This document shows, piece after piece, positions 52,388 to 61,200 of a stretch of DNA of 64,000 bases. The position numbers and the translations under genes were made by a program. Positions within the stretch are counted from its first letter, which is position 1. Each line of letters starts with the position of its first letter. The notes beneath the pieces were generated by a model that made no database searches, was not told the DNA's origin, and worked only from the letters and a program-made list of their open reading frames with translations. The DNA lies in assembly GCF_001953885.1 (NCBI RefSeq), contig NZ_MQUS01000015.1, positions 1 through 64,000 of the forward strand, written 5' to 3'. The DNA comes from Streptomyces sp. IMTB 2501 (GTDB taxonomy: Bacteria > Actinomycetota > Actinomycetes > Streptomycetales > Streptomycetaceae).

Positions 52388-52548
52388 GCGATACACCGAG
52401 CAACGCGCGTAACCCTGGCACGCCCTCAACTCACCACGCGCGCCCTCTTGTTGACTCGTCCTTTACCTGGCAATCTGAATCCACCCCCACTTGTGAACTT
52501 GTGAATCCAGGAACTTGCTCCGTGGATTCCTAGGAGGTGGCCCCACCC

Positions 52549-52944
52549 ATGCTCGTACGTGACGCCATGAGCACGGTGATCCTCACCGTCGGTCCCGCCC
52601 ACACCCTCCGCCAGGCAGCCGCCCTGATGTCCGCCCGCCGTATCGGCGCCGCCGTCGTCCTCGACCCGGACGCCGGCGGCATCGGCATCCTCACCGAACG
52701 CGACATCCTCAACTCCATCGGCCTGGGCCAGAACCCGGACACCGAACGCACCCACGCCCACACCACCACCGACGTCGTCTTCGCCGCCCCCACCTGGACC
52801 CTGGAGCAGGCCGCCCGCGCCATGGCCCACGGCGGCTTCCGGCACCTGGTCGTCCTCGACCGCGGCGAGGTCGCCGGCATCGTCTCGGTCCGCGACATCA
52901 TCCGCTGCTGGGCCCCGTCCCGCGAACCGGCGCCGGCGCTCTGA
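52549..52944 (+). CDS. tandem CBS-domain protein
   Basis: 131-residue protein made of one Bateman module: VRDAMSTVILTVGPAHTLRQAAALM...GIGILTERDIL (CBS1) and VVFAAPTWTLEQAARAMAHGGFRHLVVLDRGEVAGIVSVRDII (CBS2). Such stand-alone modules bind adenosine nucleotides; partner unknown. TAGGAGGTGG precedes; ATG 52549 or GTG 52537 may start it. Upstream TTGTTGACTC near 52447 may be a -35. Confidence 0.88.
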   Translation: MLVRDAMSTVILTVGPAHTLRQAAALMSARRIGAAVVLDPDAGGIGILTERDILNSIGLGQNPDTERTHAHTTTDVVFAAPTWTLEQAARAMAHGGFRHLVVLDRGEVAGIVSVRDIIRCWAPSREPAPAL

Positions 52945-52954
52945 GCAGGCGGAA

Positions 52955-52989
52955 CGGGCCGGACCCCGAGCACCGTGGGATCCGGCCCG
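52955..52989. terminator. bidirectional terminator between CBS gene and catalase
   Basis: Stem CGGGCCGGACCC / GGGATCCGGCCCG (one bulge) at 52955-52989, followed by a second hairpin CCTGGGG-ACG-CCCCCAGG (52991-53009). Located between convergent genes. Confidence 0.7.
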
Positions 52990-53071
52990 CCCTGGGGACG
53001 CCCCCAGGAACCTGAGGCACTGGAGGAGGCACGGGCAGTGCCGCCGACCGGTGCCGGACAGTGACGCCTGC

Positions 53072-54541
53072 TCAGCCGCGCAGCGCCTGCACCGCCGCCT
53101 CCAGCCGCTTGCCGAAGTCGGCGTCGGCCTTGCGGAAGTTGCCGATCGCCCGCTCGACGATGTCCTCGCGCGAGACCGGCGCGATCGCACCCGCGAGGCC
53201 CGCGACCAGCCGCTCCTTCTCCTCCTCCGGCATAAGCCGGTACAGGTTGCCCGCCTGCACGAAGTCGTCGTCCTCGGCGTGCACCGGGGTGGTGTGGCCG
53301 CCCGTGCGTCCGTCGACGGAGGTGGACTGCCACAGCGGCCGGCCGGTCTGCTGAGGCCCGCCGAAGCTGTTCGGCTCGTAGTTCTTCGCACCGCCGTGCC
53401 GGCCGTCGTAGAGGAAGCCGTCCCGCGAGTTCGTCCGCGCCTCGGTGGCGTGCGGACGGTTCACCGGCAGGTGGTCGGCGTTGATGCCGACGCGGTAGCG
53501 GTGCGCGTCGCCGTACGCGAAAAGACGCCCCTGGAGCATCTTGTCGGGCGAAGGGCCGATGCCGGGCACGAAGTGTGCGGGCGAGAAGATCGACTGCTCG
53601 ACCTCGGCGAAGATGTTCCGCGGGTTGCGGTTGAGCTCCAGCTTGCCGATCTCGATGGGCGGGTAGTCCTCGTGCGGCCACACCTTGGTGAGGTCGAACG
53701 GGTTGAAGCGGTAGGTCGCCGCGTCGGCCGCCGGCATGATCTGCACCTGCACCGTCCAGCTCGGAAACTCACCGCGCTCGATGGCCTGCCGCAGATCCCG
53801 CTGATGGGAGTCGGGGTCCTCGCCGGCGATCCGGGTGGCCTCGGCCTGGGTGAGGTTCTTGATCCCCTGGTCGGTCTTGAAGTGGTACTTGACCCAGAAG
53901 ACCTCGCCGGCCTCGTTGCTCCACTGGTAGGTGTGCGAGCCGTAGCCGTTCATGTGCCGGTACGACGCCGGGATGCCGCGGTCGCCGAACAGCCAGGTCA
54001 CCTGGTGGGTCGACTCGGGACTGAGCCCCCAGAAGTCCCATACGTTGTCGGCCTCCTGGCTGCCGCTGTACGGGTCGCGCTTCTGGGTGTGGATGAAGTC
54101 CGGGAACTTGATCGCGTCCCGGATGAAGAACACCGGAGTGTTGTTGCCGACGAGGTCGTAGTTGCCCTCCTCGGTGTAGAACTTCAGCGCGAAGCCCCGT
54201 GGGTCACGGACGGCGTCCGCCGCGCCGAGGTTGCCGGCCACCGTCGAGAAGCGCAGAAAGACCTCGGTCTCCTTGCCGGCCTCGGAGAGGAAGGCGGCAC
54301 GCGTGTACGGCGTGACGTCGGCGGTCACCGTGAAAGTGCCGTAGGCGCCGGCGCCACGGGCGTGCACGACCCGCTCCGGGATGCGTTCCCGGTTGAAGTG
54401 GGCGAGCTTCTCCAGCAGCAGCTGGTCCTGGACGAGGACCGGCCCGCCGACGCCCGCCGTCTCGCTGTTCTGGTTGTCGGCGACCGGAGCACCGGCCTCC
54501 GTGGTGAGCGGTCCCTGCGTCACGTGCGCCTCCTGCGTCAT
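53072..54541 (-). CDS. katA: monofunctional heme catalase
   Basis: Decomposes hydrogen peroxide. The 489-residue small-subunit catalase has the distal His in RVVHARGAGAYG (about residue 61), the distal Asn in DLVGNNTPVFFIRD, and the proximal heme Tyr in RLFAYGDAHRYR. Divergent from the Fur-family regulator CatR with a symmetric operator in between, the standard peroxide-inducible arrangement in Streptomyces. The translation-initiation region is odd: three 11-bp tandem repeats occupy 54548-54580, directly before the start codon. Confidence 0.95.
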   Translation of the reverse strand: MTQEAHVTQGPLTTEAGAPVADNQNSETAGVGGPVLVQDQLLLEKLAHFNRERIPERVVHARGAGAYGTFTVTADVTPYTRAAFLSEAGKETEVFLRFSTVAGNLGAADAVRDPRGFALKFYTEEGNYDLVGNNTPVFFIRDAIKFPDFIHTQKRDPYSGSQEADNVWDFWGLSPESTHQVTWLFGDRGIPASYRHMNGYGSHTYQWSNEAGEVFWVKYHFKTDQGIKNLTQAEATRIAGEDPDSHQRDLRQAIERGEFPSWTVQVQIMPAADAATYRFNPFDLTKVWPHEDYPPIEIGKLELNRNPRNIFAEVEQSIFSPAHFVPGIGPSPDKMLQGRLFAYGDAHRYRVGINADHLPVNRPHATEARTNSRDGFLYDGRHGGAKNYEPNSFGGPQQTGRPLWQSTSVDGRTGGHTTPVHAEDDDFVQAGNLYRLMPEEEKERLVAGLAGAIAPVSREDIVERAIGNFRKADADFGKRLEAAVQALRG

Positions 54542-54547
54542 TACTGA

Positions 54548-54580
54548 CTAGTCCTGTCCCAGTCCTGTCCCAGCCCTGTC
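54548..54580 (-). repeat. 3 x 11-bp tandem repeat in the catalase leader
   Basis: Units CTAGTCCTGTC, CCAGTCCTGTC and CCAGCCCTGTC (plus strand). On the mRNA they read GACAGGRCTGG and carry the only purine-rich segments (GGGACAGGA) that could act as ribosome-binding site, 7-20 nt from the ATG at 54541. Confidence 0.8.
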
Positions 54581-54609
54581 CTGCGACTAAAGCCGTTTTC
54601 AATCCTACA

Positions 54610-54629
54610 TTGGACTAGATCTAAGTCAA
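54610..54629. promoter_or_regulatory. CatR/PerR-type operator
   Basis: Near-palindrome TTGGACTAGATCTAAGTCAA centred on AGATCT in the 149-bp katA-catR gap. It matches the Fur/PerR-type boxes described for CatR, which represses both genes until oxidised by peroxide. Confidence 0.75.
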
Positions 54630-54690
54630 ACAAGGATCCAATATCACACCTATTCCCGTCCTGGTCCCCCTTGCTGTTAGGCTGGTGGAC

Positions 54691-55107
54691 ATGAGCGACC
54701 TTCTGGAACGGCTGCGTGGACGCGGATGGCGGATGACCGCGCAGCGGCGCGTCGTGGCCGAGGTTCTCGACGGCGAACACGTCCATCTGACGGCCGACGA
54801 GGTTCACGCGCGGGCTGTCGCGAAGCTGCCCGAGATCTCCCGGGCGACCGTCTACAACACGCTGGGTGAGCTGGTCTCGCTCGGCGAGGTCCTGGAAGTG
54901 GCGACGGACAAACGGGCCAAGCGCTACGACCCGAACGCACACCGACCGCACCACCACCTGGTCTGCGCCCGCTGCGGAGCGATCCGCGACGTCCACCCGA
55001 CGGGCAACCCGCTCGCCGACCTCCCCGACACGGAGCGCTTCGGCTTCACGGTGTCGGACGTCGAGGTCACATACCGGGGGCTGTGCCCGGACTGCGCAGG
55101 TGCGTGA
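54691..55107 (+). CDS. catR: Fur-family peroxide-responsive repressor CatR
   Basis: 138-residue PerR/Fur-like repressor of the divergent catalase gene. Winged helix WRMTAQRRVVAEVLDGEHVHLTADEVHARA and ISRATVYNTLGELV, metal-sensing HRPHHHLVCARCGAIRDV with the first structural CxxC, and GLCPDCAG with the second CxxC. ATG 54691 is chosen; a GTG at 54685 is possible. A strong terminator follows at 55119. Confidence 0.93.
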   Translation: MSDLLERLRGRGWRMTAQRRVVAEVLDGEHVHLTADEVHARAVAKLPEISRATVYNTLGELVSLGEVLEVATDKRAKRYDPNAHRPHHHLVCARCGAIRDVHPTGNPLADLPDTERFGFTVSDVEVTYRGLCPDCAGA

Positions 55108-55118
55108 GCCGTAACCGG

Positions 55119-55144
55119 GAGGGGGCGCGAGCCCCCTCTTTTTT
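55119..55144 (+). terminator. catR terminator
   Basis: Stem GAGGGGG / CCCCCTC (with GC extension) followed by a run of six T, 12 nt after the catR stop. Confidence 0.9.
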
Positions 55145-55145
55145 A

Positions 55146-55180
55146 ATGCCCTGACACCTGTTCTCATGCCCTGACACCTG
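55146..55180. repeat. 15-bp direct repeat
   Basis: ATGCCCTGACACCTG occurs twice with 20-bp period (55146-55160 and 55166-55180), between the catR terminator and the tRNA terminator. No function evident. Confidence 0.75.
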
Positions 55181-55187
55181 GAAACGA

Positions 55188-55225
55188 CCGAGGGCCGGAA
55201 TCCATGTCTGGACTCCGGCCCTCGG
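55188..55225 (-). terminator. terminator after first initiator tRNA gene
   Basis: Perfect 12-bp stem CCGAGGGCCGGA (55188-55199) / TCCGGCCCTCGG (55214-55225), 8 nt beyond the tRNA 3' end. Confidence 0.75.
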
Positions 55226-55232
55226 CCTTCAG

Positions 55233-55306
55233 TAGCGGGGACAGGATTTGAACCTGCGACCTCTGGGTTATGAGCCCAGCGAGCTACCGAGCTGCTCCAC
55301 CCCGCG
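55233..55306 (-). tRNA. initiator tRNA-Met (CAU), copy 1
   Basis: 74-nt tRNA on the minus strand. Anticodon CAT sits in CTGGGCTCATAACCCAG, whose three consecutive G-C pairs mark an initiator tRNA; the first base pair is a C1-T72 mismatch, also an initiator trait. The T-loop GGTTCAAATCC is intact. CCA is not encoded. Identical to the copy at 57472-57545. Confidence 0.95.
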
Positions 55307-55443
55307 TCGGTGAACACGACATTACGCGAGGGAAGTGGGCGGAGGCAAATCAGTTGCCCGGGACGTGGCCGGGGTCACTTGTTCCCAGGTGAGGCGGGTG
55401 GGCGGATGGGAAAATCCGCTGAAGCCCGGCGCAGCGTCGTGCG

Positions 55444-57267
55444 TCACGCCGACAGCTCCTCCCGCAGAGCGTCCCGCAGCCTCCCCGCCCGCTCCGACAC
55501 CTCCGCCGGTCCCAGCGCGACCGCCCGGTCCGCCCACCGCTGCCCCTCCGCCAGCTCTCCCCGACGCGCGTAGACAAGGGCCAGCCGCAGCGCCGCCCGC
55601 CCGTGCCCGGCGTCAGCCGCCCGCGTCCACCACACCGCCGCCTCCGGCTCGCTGCCCTCCCGCGCCAGCAGCAGCCCGAGGTTGAAGGCACCGTTGCGCG
55701 ACCCCGCCTCCGCTGCCTCCCGGTACCACCGCGCCGCCTCGACCACGTCCCCCCGTGCCGCCGCGAGCATGCCGACCCGCACCTGCGCCCGCCGGTGCCC
55801 CTGCGTGGCCGCGCGCTCGTACCACTCCTCGCACTCGGTCTTCTCGTGAACGACCTCGCCCAGCTCATGCGCGGGCTCCGGCGGCCGACGCGCGTCGAGC
55901 AGCGCCGCGAGCCGGTACGCCGCCTCCGCACTGCCGCCGCCCGCCGCGCACCGCAGATGCCGCTCTGCCTCCTGCTCCTCACCCTCGCGCAGCCGGGCGA
56001 TCCCGACCTGGAGCGCGGCCTCGGTGTGCCCGGCCGCGGCCGCCCGCTCGTACCAGCGCAGTGCCGTCTCCGCGCCGTGTTCCGTGCCCCGCCCGGCGTA
56101 GAGGATCCCCAGGTTGAACGCGGCGTCCACGCTGCCTGCCTCGGCCGCCTTGGAGAACCACGGCTCGGCGCCGACCGCGTCGCCGGCCTGCAGCAGCAGG
56201 ATGGCGAGCGCGTTCGCGGCCTCCCGGTGCCCGGCGTAGGCGGCGCGCCGGTACCACTGCTCGGCCTGCGCGGTGCGCCCCTGCTCGGCGCAGAGCAGCC
56301 CGAGGTTGTACGCGCCGTTGTCGTCGCCGGCGTCCAGCGCCGCCCGGTACCAGCGCTCGGCGGTCTGTGTCTCACCGCGCTCGGCGTGCAGCGCGCCGAG
56401 CGCGTTGGCCGCGTTGCCGTCGCCGTCCTGGGCGGCGCGCAGCCACCACACGGCCGCGCTCTCGGTGTCCCCGGCGTCGCGCAGCAGGAAGCCCAGCGCG
56501 CAGGCGGCCCGGGCTTCGCCGTCCTTGGCCGAGGTCAGATACCAGCGCCCGGCCTCCTTCAGCTCGCCCCGCTTCTCCAGGATCGCGCCGAGGTGCAGCG
56601 CGGCGCGCCGGTGGCCGCGCGCGGCGGCCTGCCGGTACCACTGCTCGGCCTCGGCGACAGCGTTGTCAGCCCCGGTCTCGTCCTCGGGTCCGGCCGCCGG
56701 ACGGTCGAGCGCGCGCGCCAGCCGGTAGGCCGCCTCGCGGTGTCCGCGCTCGGCCGCCGCCCGCATCCAGTGCTCGGCGCCGACGTCCCCGCGGTGCTCC
56801 AGCAGATCGGCGAGTGCGTAGGCGCCCAGGGCATGGCCCTGCTCGGCGGACTGGCGCAGCCAGTACTCGGCGGCCGGTTCGTCCCCGCGCTCGCGGTGGT
56901 AGCGGCCCAGCGCGTGCGCGGCGGCGGCCGAGCCGGCGACGGAGGCGATGCGCCACCAGCCGGCGGCCTCCTCGGGGTAGCCGCGCTGGTGCAGCAGGAC
57001 ACCGAGGTTGTTGGCGGCGGCCCGGTCACCGGCCGCGGTGGCGGCCCGCAGATGGGGTTCGGCTCCGTCGAGGTCGCCACGCCGCAGCAGTATGGCGCCG
57101 AGGACACTCGCCGCCTCGGCGTCGCCGCTCTGCGCGGCGAGGGCAAGGCGCACCTCTTCCGCGGCGTCCACCATGTCGGTCAACTCGTCGCGGGTCGGCT
57201 CCTCAACGGAAGGCTGCACAAATCGCCCTGACTCGAACAGAGTTGCCTTGTCCCCCATAACGTCCAT
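55444..57267 (-). CDS. Sel1/TPR-repeat protein
   Basis: 607-residue soluble protein made almost entirely of about 15 Sel1-like helical repeats with the pattern AEQWYRRAAYAGHREAANALAILLLQAGD. No signal peptide, membrane segment or catalytic domain. Such solenoids are protein-interaction scaffolds; in Streptomyces this gene is a conserved orphan. ATG 57267 (or 57258) with weak ribosome-binding site. It is flanked on both sides by identical initiator tRNA genes on the same strand. Confidence 0.88.
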   Translation of the reverse strand: MDVMGDKATLFESGRFVQPSVEEPTRDELTDMVDAAEEVRLALAAQSGDAEAASVLGAILLRRGDLDGAEPHLRAATAAGDRAAANNLGVLLHQRGYPEEAAGWWRIASVAGSAAAAHALGRYHRERGDEPAAEYWLRQSAEQGHALGAYALADLLEHRGDVGAEHWMRAAAERGHREAAYRLARALDRPAAGPEDETGADNAVAEAEQWYRQAAARGHRRAALHLGAILEKRGELKEAGRWYLTSAKDGEARAACALGFLLRDAGDTESAAVWWLRAAQDGDGNAANALGALHAERGETQTAERWYRAALDAGDDNGAYNLGLLCAEQGRTAQAEQWYRRAAYAGHREAANALAILLLQAGDAVGAEPWFSKAAEAGSVDAAFNLGILYAGRGTEHGAETALRWYERAAAAGHTEAALQVGIARLREGEEQEAERHLRCAAGGGSAEAAYRLAALLDARRPPEPAHELGEVVHEKTECEEWYERAATQGHRRAQVRVGMLAAARGDVVEAARWYREAAEAGSRNGAFNLGLLLAREGSEPEAAVWWTRAADAGHGRAALRLALVYARRGELAEGQRWADRAVALGPAEVSERAGRLRDALREELSA

Positions 57268-57430
57268 CGTCGCACCACCTGCAACCTGGGTACACCCGGT
57301 ATACCGCAGCCTGTGAGGTCACTTCAGCGTTTTGTCGACATGCCCACAGGGAGACAAGTCAAACACACACCCCTCAACTCCCCACGGCGGCGCGGCCGTC
57401 CCTCCCCTCAGTACATGAGTTCGCACACCA

Positions 57431-57464
57431 CGAAGGCCCGGATCCCTTGGGATCCGGGCCTTCG
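57431..57464 (-). terminator. terminator after second initiator tRNA gene
   Basis: Perfect 16-bp inverted repeat CGAAGGCCCGGATCCC / GGGATCCGGGCCTTCG around TT (57431-57464), 7 nt beyond the tRNA 3' end. Confidence 0.85.
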
Positions 57465-57471
57465 TTCGCAG

Positions 57472-57545
57472 TAGCGGGGACAGGATTTGAACCTGCGACC
57501 TCTGGGTTATGAGCCCAGCGAGCTACCGAGCTGCTCCACCCCGCG
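57472..57545 (-). tRNA. initiator tRNA-Met (CAU), copy 2
   Basis: 74-nt tRNA identical to 55233-55306, with the initiator GGG/CCC anticodon stem and C1-T72 mismatch. Situated 41 nt from the stop of the UPF0182 gene on the same strand. The 200-bp region 57268-57471 otherwise holds only the terminator. Confidence 0.95.
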
Positions 57546-57586
57546 CCGTTGCCTGGTAACCGTACCACGGCGCGGAGCGGACTTGA

Positions 57587-60514
57587 TCAGCTCTTCTTAC
57601 CGTTCCCGTTCTTGCCGCTGGTGGACTGGCCGGCCTTGGCCTCCGCGTCCTGCGCCCGCTTCAGCGCGGCCTTCAGATCCTTCTGGGCCTTGTCGTACGC
57701 GGTCCAGTCCGGCCCGTTCGGCCCCTGCAGGGCCTTCTGGCCGGTGTCGAACGCCTTCTGGGCGTCGTTCAGGGCCTGTTGGACGGTCGGATTGGTCGAC
57801 GTGGGCGGATTGGTGGTGCCGGTGTCCGGTGGTGTGGTGGTCGAACCCGCCGTACCGAAGACCTTGTCCAGAGCCTCGCCGAGCGTGTTCTCGAACGCGG
57901 TCTTGCCCTCATAGGTGACCAACACCTTGCGCAGCAGCGGGTACTTCAGCCCGCCACCACGCACGTACACCGGCTCCACATAGAGCAGTCCTCCGTCCAG
58001 CGGCACGGTCAGCAGGTTGCCGTACTCGATATCGGAGTCGCCGCCCTTGAGGAGCTTGATCGCGGCGGCGATGTCCTGTTCGGAGTTGAACTGGCTCTGT
58101 ACCTGTTTCGGCCCGTCGACCGTCGTACTGGTCGGCAGCTTCAGGATTCTGATCTTGCCGTAGTCGCTGCTGCCGGCCTCGGCGTCGACCGTCATGAACG
58201 CGCTCAGGTTGTCCCGGCCGTTGGGCGTGAACGTCGTCGACAGCGAGAACGCCTGCCGGCTCTGGTCGGGCATCTTCATACTCAGGTAGTACGGCGGCAC
58301 CGCACTGCCCGACTTGTTCGTCGGGTCGTCCGGCACCTGCCACACCTCGCTGCCGGTGAGGAACGTCTGCGCGTCCGTCACGTGGTACCGGGTGAGCAGC
58401 TCGCGCTGGACCTTGAACAGGTCCTGCGGGTAGCGCAGATGGGACATCAGGTCCGGGGAGATGGCGTTCTTCGGCTGCACCGTGCCCGGGAACGCCTTCA
58501 TCCAGGTCTTCAGCACCGGGTCCTTGGTGTCCCACTGGTACAGCTTGACCTCGCCGGTGTACGCGTCGACGGTCGCCTTCACCGAGTTGCGGATGTAGTT
58601 GACCTGGTTCTGCTGGGCCACCACGGTGCGGTTGTTGTTCGTGGCGGTCAGCGAGTCGGCCGTCGTGTCCCCGAGGGTCGTACGGGACGAGTACGGGTAG
58701 CCGTTCGACGTCGTGTACGCGTCGACGATCCACTGGATACGGCCGTTCACGACCGCCGGGTAGGCGTCGCCGTCGATGGTCAGCCAGGGGGCGACCGCCT
58801 CGACGCGCTCCTTGGGCGTGCGGTTGTACAGGATCCGCGAGCCCTTGCCGACCGCGCCCGAGTAGAGGATCTGCGGCTCGTTGAACACCACCGCGTACGC
58901 GGCCCGGTTGATCGGGTTGTCGAGGTTGACCCCGCTCCTGCCGGTGTAGCTGGTGGTCTTCTCGCCGTTGTTGTCGGAGTAGTCGATCTCTTTCTGGGGA
59001 CCGCCGACGATCGAGTACGTGGTCGTCTTCTCGCCGTAGTAGATCGCCTGCTGGTACGCACCGAGGTCGCCCGTGGAGGGCATGTCGGACTCGGTGAAGA
59101 CGGGCTGGCCCTGGGGGTCGGCCTCGGTACCCTTGGCGGCGACCGCGCCGTAGCCGTGCGTGTAGCGGAAGTGGTCGTTGATCCAGTTGTTCTTCGGGAT
59201 GCCGTCCAGGTTCAGCTCGCGCAGCCCGATGACCGTGTCCTGGTCCTTGCCGTCCTTCGTGCGGTACCGGTCGACGTCCAGGTTGGTCGGGAAGCCGTAG
59301 TAGTTCTTCATCTGCTGCAGCTGCTGGAACGTCGGCGAGACGATGTTCGGGTCCATGATCCGGATGCTCGCCGCGTCGTTCGCGCCGTCGCGCAGCGTGG
59401 TCTTGTCCTTCGTCGTGGACTGACCGGAGTACTCGGAGACCTTGGCGTCGTCGATGCCGTACGCCTCACGGGTCGCCTTGAGGTTCTTCTGGACGTACGG
59501 GGCTTCCTTGGCCTGCTCGTTGGGCTGGACCTGGAACTTCTGCACGATCGCCGGGTACAGCCCGCCGATCAGGATCGCCGAGAGGACCATCAGGCCGAAG
59601 CCGATGACCGGCAGCTGCCAGGTGCGCCGCCACAGCGTGGCGAAGAAGAGCAGGGCGCAGATGACGGCGATGCAGAACAGGATCGTCTTCGCCGGCAGAT
59701 AGGCGTTGGCGTCGACGTAGCGCAGGCCGGTCCATTCACCGGTCGCCTTGAAGTCGCTGGACTTGACGGCCAGGCCGTACCGGTCGAGCCAGTAGGCGAC
59801 CGCCTTCAGGGCGACGAAGACGCCGAGCAGCACCGACAGGTGCCCGGTCGCCGCGGCGGTGGCCCGCGCGCCGGGGCTGGTGACGCGCAGCCCGCCGTAC
59901 AGATAGTGCGTGAGCGCGGCGGCGATCAGGCACAGGATGGCGGCGGCGAAGCCGAAGCCGAGCAGAAAGCGGTACCAGGGCAGATCGAAGGCGTAGAAGG
60001 AGATGTCCAGGTGGAACTGGGGGTCCTTCTGGTGGAAGGGCACGCCGTTGACCCACATCAGCCAGGTCCGCCACTGGCCTGCCGCCGAGGCACCGGCGAT
60101 CAGACCGACGAGCGCGGTGACGGCGAACAGCAGCCACCTCTTGTACGGCGCGACGCCCATCCGGTAGCGGTCGAGGCTCTGCTGCTCCATGGACATGGCG
60201 CTCAGCGGGGGCCGCAGCCGGTGCGCGAGCCAGATGTTGACCCCCACCGCGACCGCCATCAGCAGACCGAAGACGGAGAAGAGGCCGATCTTGGTCCACA
60301 GCGTGGTCGTGAACACTGACGAGTAGTGCACCGACCGGTACCACAGCCAGTCCGTCCAGAAGCCCGCGAACATGGTGAACGCCATGCCGAGGACGGCCAG
60401 GACGCCCAGTGTCATGAGCAGGGCCCGGGCCCGCCGGGACGGGCGGCCCGCTCTGATCCGCGGCCCCGTCGGGCCTCCGCCGCGGTCCGGCATCTGGAAA
60501 GCCAAGGTGCGCAC
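57587..60514 (-). CDS. UPF0182 family large membrane protein
   Basis: 975 residues, the usual size for the family. Seven membrane helices occupy the first about 330 residues (for example ALLMTLGVLAVLGMAFTMFAGF, LFSVFGLLMAVAVGVNIWLA), followed by a large extracytoplasmic domain (AYGIDDAKVSEYSG, NWINDHFRYTHGYGAVA) and a Lys/Ala-rich C-terminal tail with coiled-coil character (AYDKAQKDLKAALKRAQDAEAKAG). Function unknown; conserved through actinobacteria. GTG 60514; ATG 60493 also possible. Divergent from the PPA1309-like gene. Confidence 0.9.
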   Translation of the reverse strand: MRTLAFQMPDRGGGPTGPRIRAGRPSRRARALLMTLGVLAVLGMAFTMFAGFWTDWLWYRSVHYSSVFTTTLWTKIGLFSVFGLLMAVAVGVNIWLAHRLRPPLSAMSMEQQSLDRYRMGVAPYKRWLLFAVTALVGLIAGASAAGQWRTWLMWVNGVPFHQKDPQFHLDISFYAFDLPWYRFLLGFGFAAAILCLIAAALTHYLYGGLRVTSPGARATAAATGHLSVLLGVFVALKAVAYWLDRYGLAVKSSDFKATGEWTGLRYVDANAYLPAKTILFCIAVICALLFFATLWRRTWQLPVIGFGLMVLSAILIGGLYPAIVQKFQVQPNEQAKEAPYVQKNLKATREAYGIDDAKVSEYSGQSTTKDKTTLRDGANDAASIRIMDPNIVSPTFQQLQQMKNYYGFPTNLDVDRYRTKDGKDQDTVIGLRELNLDGIPKNNWINDHFRYTHGYGAVAAKGTEADPQGQPVFTESDMPSTGDLGAYQQAIYYGEKTTTYSIVGGPQKEIDYSDNNGEKTTSYTGRSGVNLDNPINRAAYAVVFNEPQILYSGAVGKGSRILYNRTPKERVEAVAPWLTIDGDAYPAVVNGRIQWIVDAYTTSNGYPYSSRTTLGDTTADSLTATNNNRTVVAQQNQVNYIRNSVKATVDAYTGEVKLYQWDTKDPVLKTWMKAFPGTVQPKNAISPDLMSHLRYPQDLFKVQRELLTRYHVTDAQTFLTGSEVWQVPDDPTNKSGSAVPPYYLSMKMPDQSRQAFSLSTTFTPNGRDNLSAFMTVDAEAGSSDYGKIRILKLPTSTTVDGPKQVQSQFNSEQDIAAAIKLLKGGDSDIEYGNLLTVPLDGGLLYVEPVYVRGGGLKYPLLRKVLVTYEGKTAFENTLGEALDKVFGTAGSTTTPPDTGTTNPPTSTNPTVQQALNDAQKAFDTGQKALQGPNGPDWTAYDKAQKDLKAALKRAQDAEAKAGQSTSGKNGNGKKS

Positions 60515-60657
60515 CTCGAAGTTCGCTGTCGATCCGTCAGGCCCTCGTGTTCGCGGACCCTCCGTGGCCCCCCGTGATCGCGGGCCAACACATATGCAAC
60601 TTACTCACGCTGCACTCGGTTCCCGATTCCGGCGGTGAACGAGGCAGGATTGTGACC

Positions 60658-61200
60658 ATGTCCAACACTCCCATGGCAGCGAGCCCGCTCACCCGGGCCG
60701 TACTCGAGATCGACGAGTACGTCTCCGGCCTCGGCTGGGACCAGCCCGCCCGCCTCTTCGCCCTTGTCGACACCGCACGGCTGCGGACCCAGGAACCCGC
60801 GCTCGCGGCTCAGCTGGGCCTGGAGGACGCGTCCGAGTCCGCCGGTCTCACCCCTATCGAGCAGGACGAGCTCCCGTCCGGCAAGCCGCTGGACGAGTTC
60901 CTCGGCACCATCGCCTGGCCCGACGCGGTGGCCGGCTGCGCGCTGTCGGTGGAACGCCTGATGCTGCCGCCGTCCGCCGAGGCGCAGGTCCCGCAGAACC
61001 TGAGCCAGGCCAGGCTGGCCACGTGGGTGGCCGAGCACCCGGAGCGCCAGGAGGTGCGCATGACGGTCGCGGTGCTGCGCGACGGCGGCCGCGAGTCGGC
61101 GGTGCGGCTGCGCGAGAAGGACTCCCCGACGGAGGTCCTGACCGGCCCTGACCTGGTACCGGGCCTGGCGGAGGCCCTGGCGGCGACCTTCGCGGACTAG
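60658..61200 (+). CDS. PPA1309 family protein
   Basis: 180-residue actinobacterial protein of unknown function, recognised by ASPLTRAVLEIDEYVSGLGWDQPARLFALVDTA and LGTIAWPDAVAGCALSVERLMLPP. No signal peptide or membrane segment. It pairs with the divergent UPF0182 gene throughout Streptomyces, so a functional link is plausible. A miniature inverted-repeat element begins immediately after its stop codon. Confidence 0.87.
   Translation: MSNTPMAASPLTRAVLEIDEYVSGLGWDQPARLFALVDTARLRTQEPALAAQLGLEDASESAGLTPIEQDELPSGKPLDEFLGTIAWPDAVAGCALSVERLMLPPSAEAQVPQNLSQARLATWVAEHPERQEVRMTVAVLRDGGRESAVRLREKDSPTEVLTGPDLVPGLAEALAATFAD

Noticed and set aside
54610..54629. DasR site in the catalase-catR gap
   Set aside because: TTGGACTAGATCTAAGTC shares a half-site with DasR boxes but its symmetry and location fit a Fur/PerR-type operator better.
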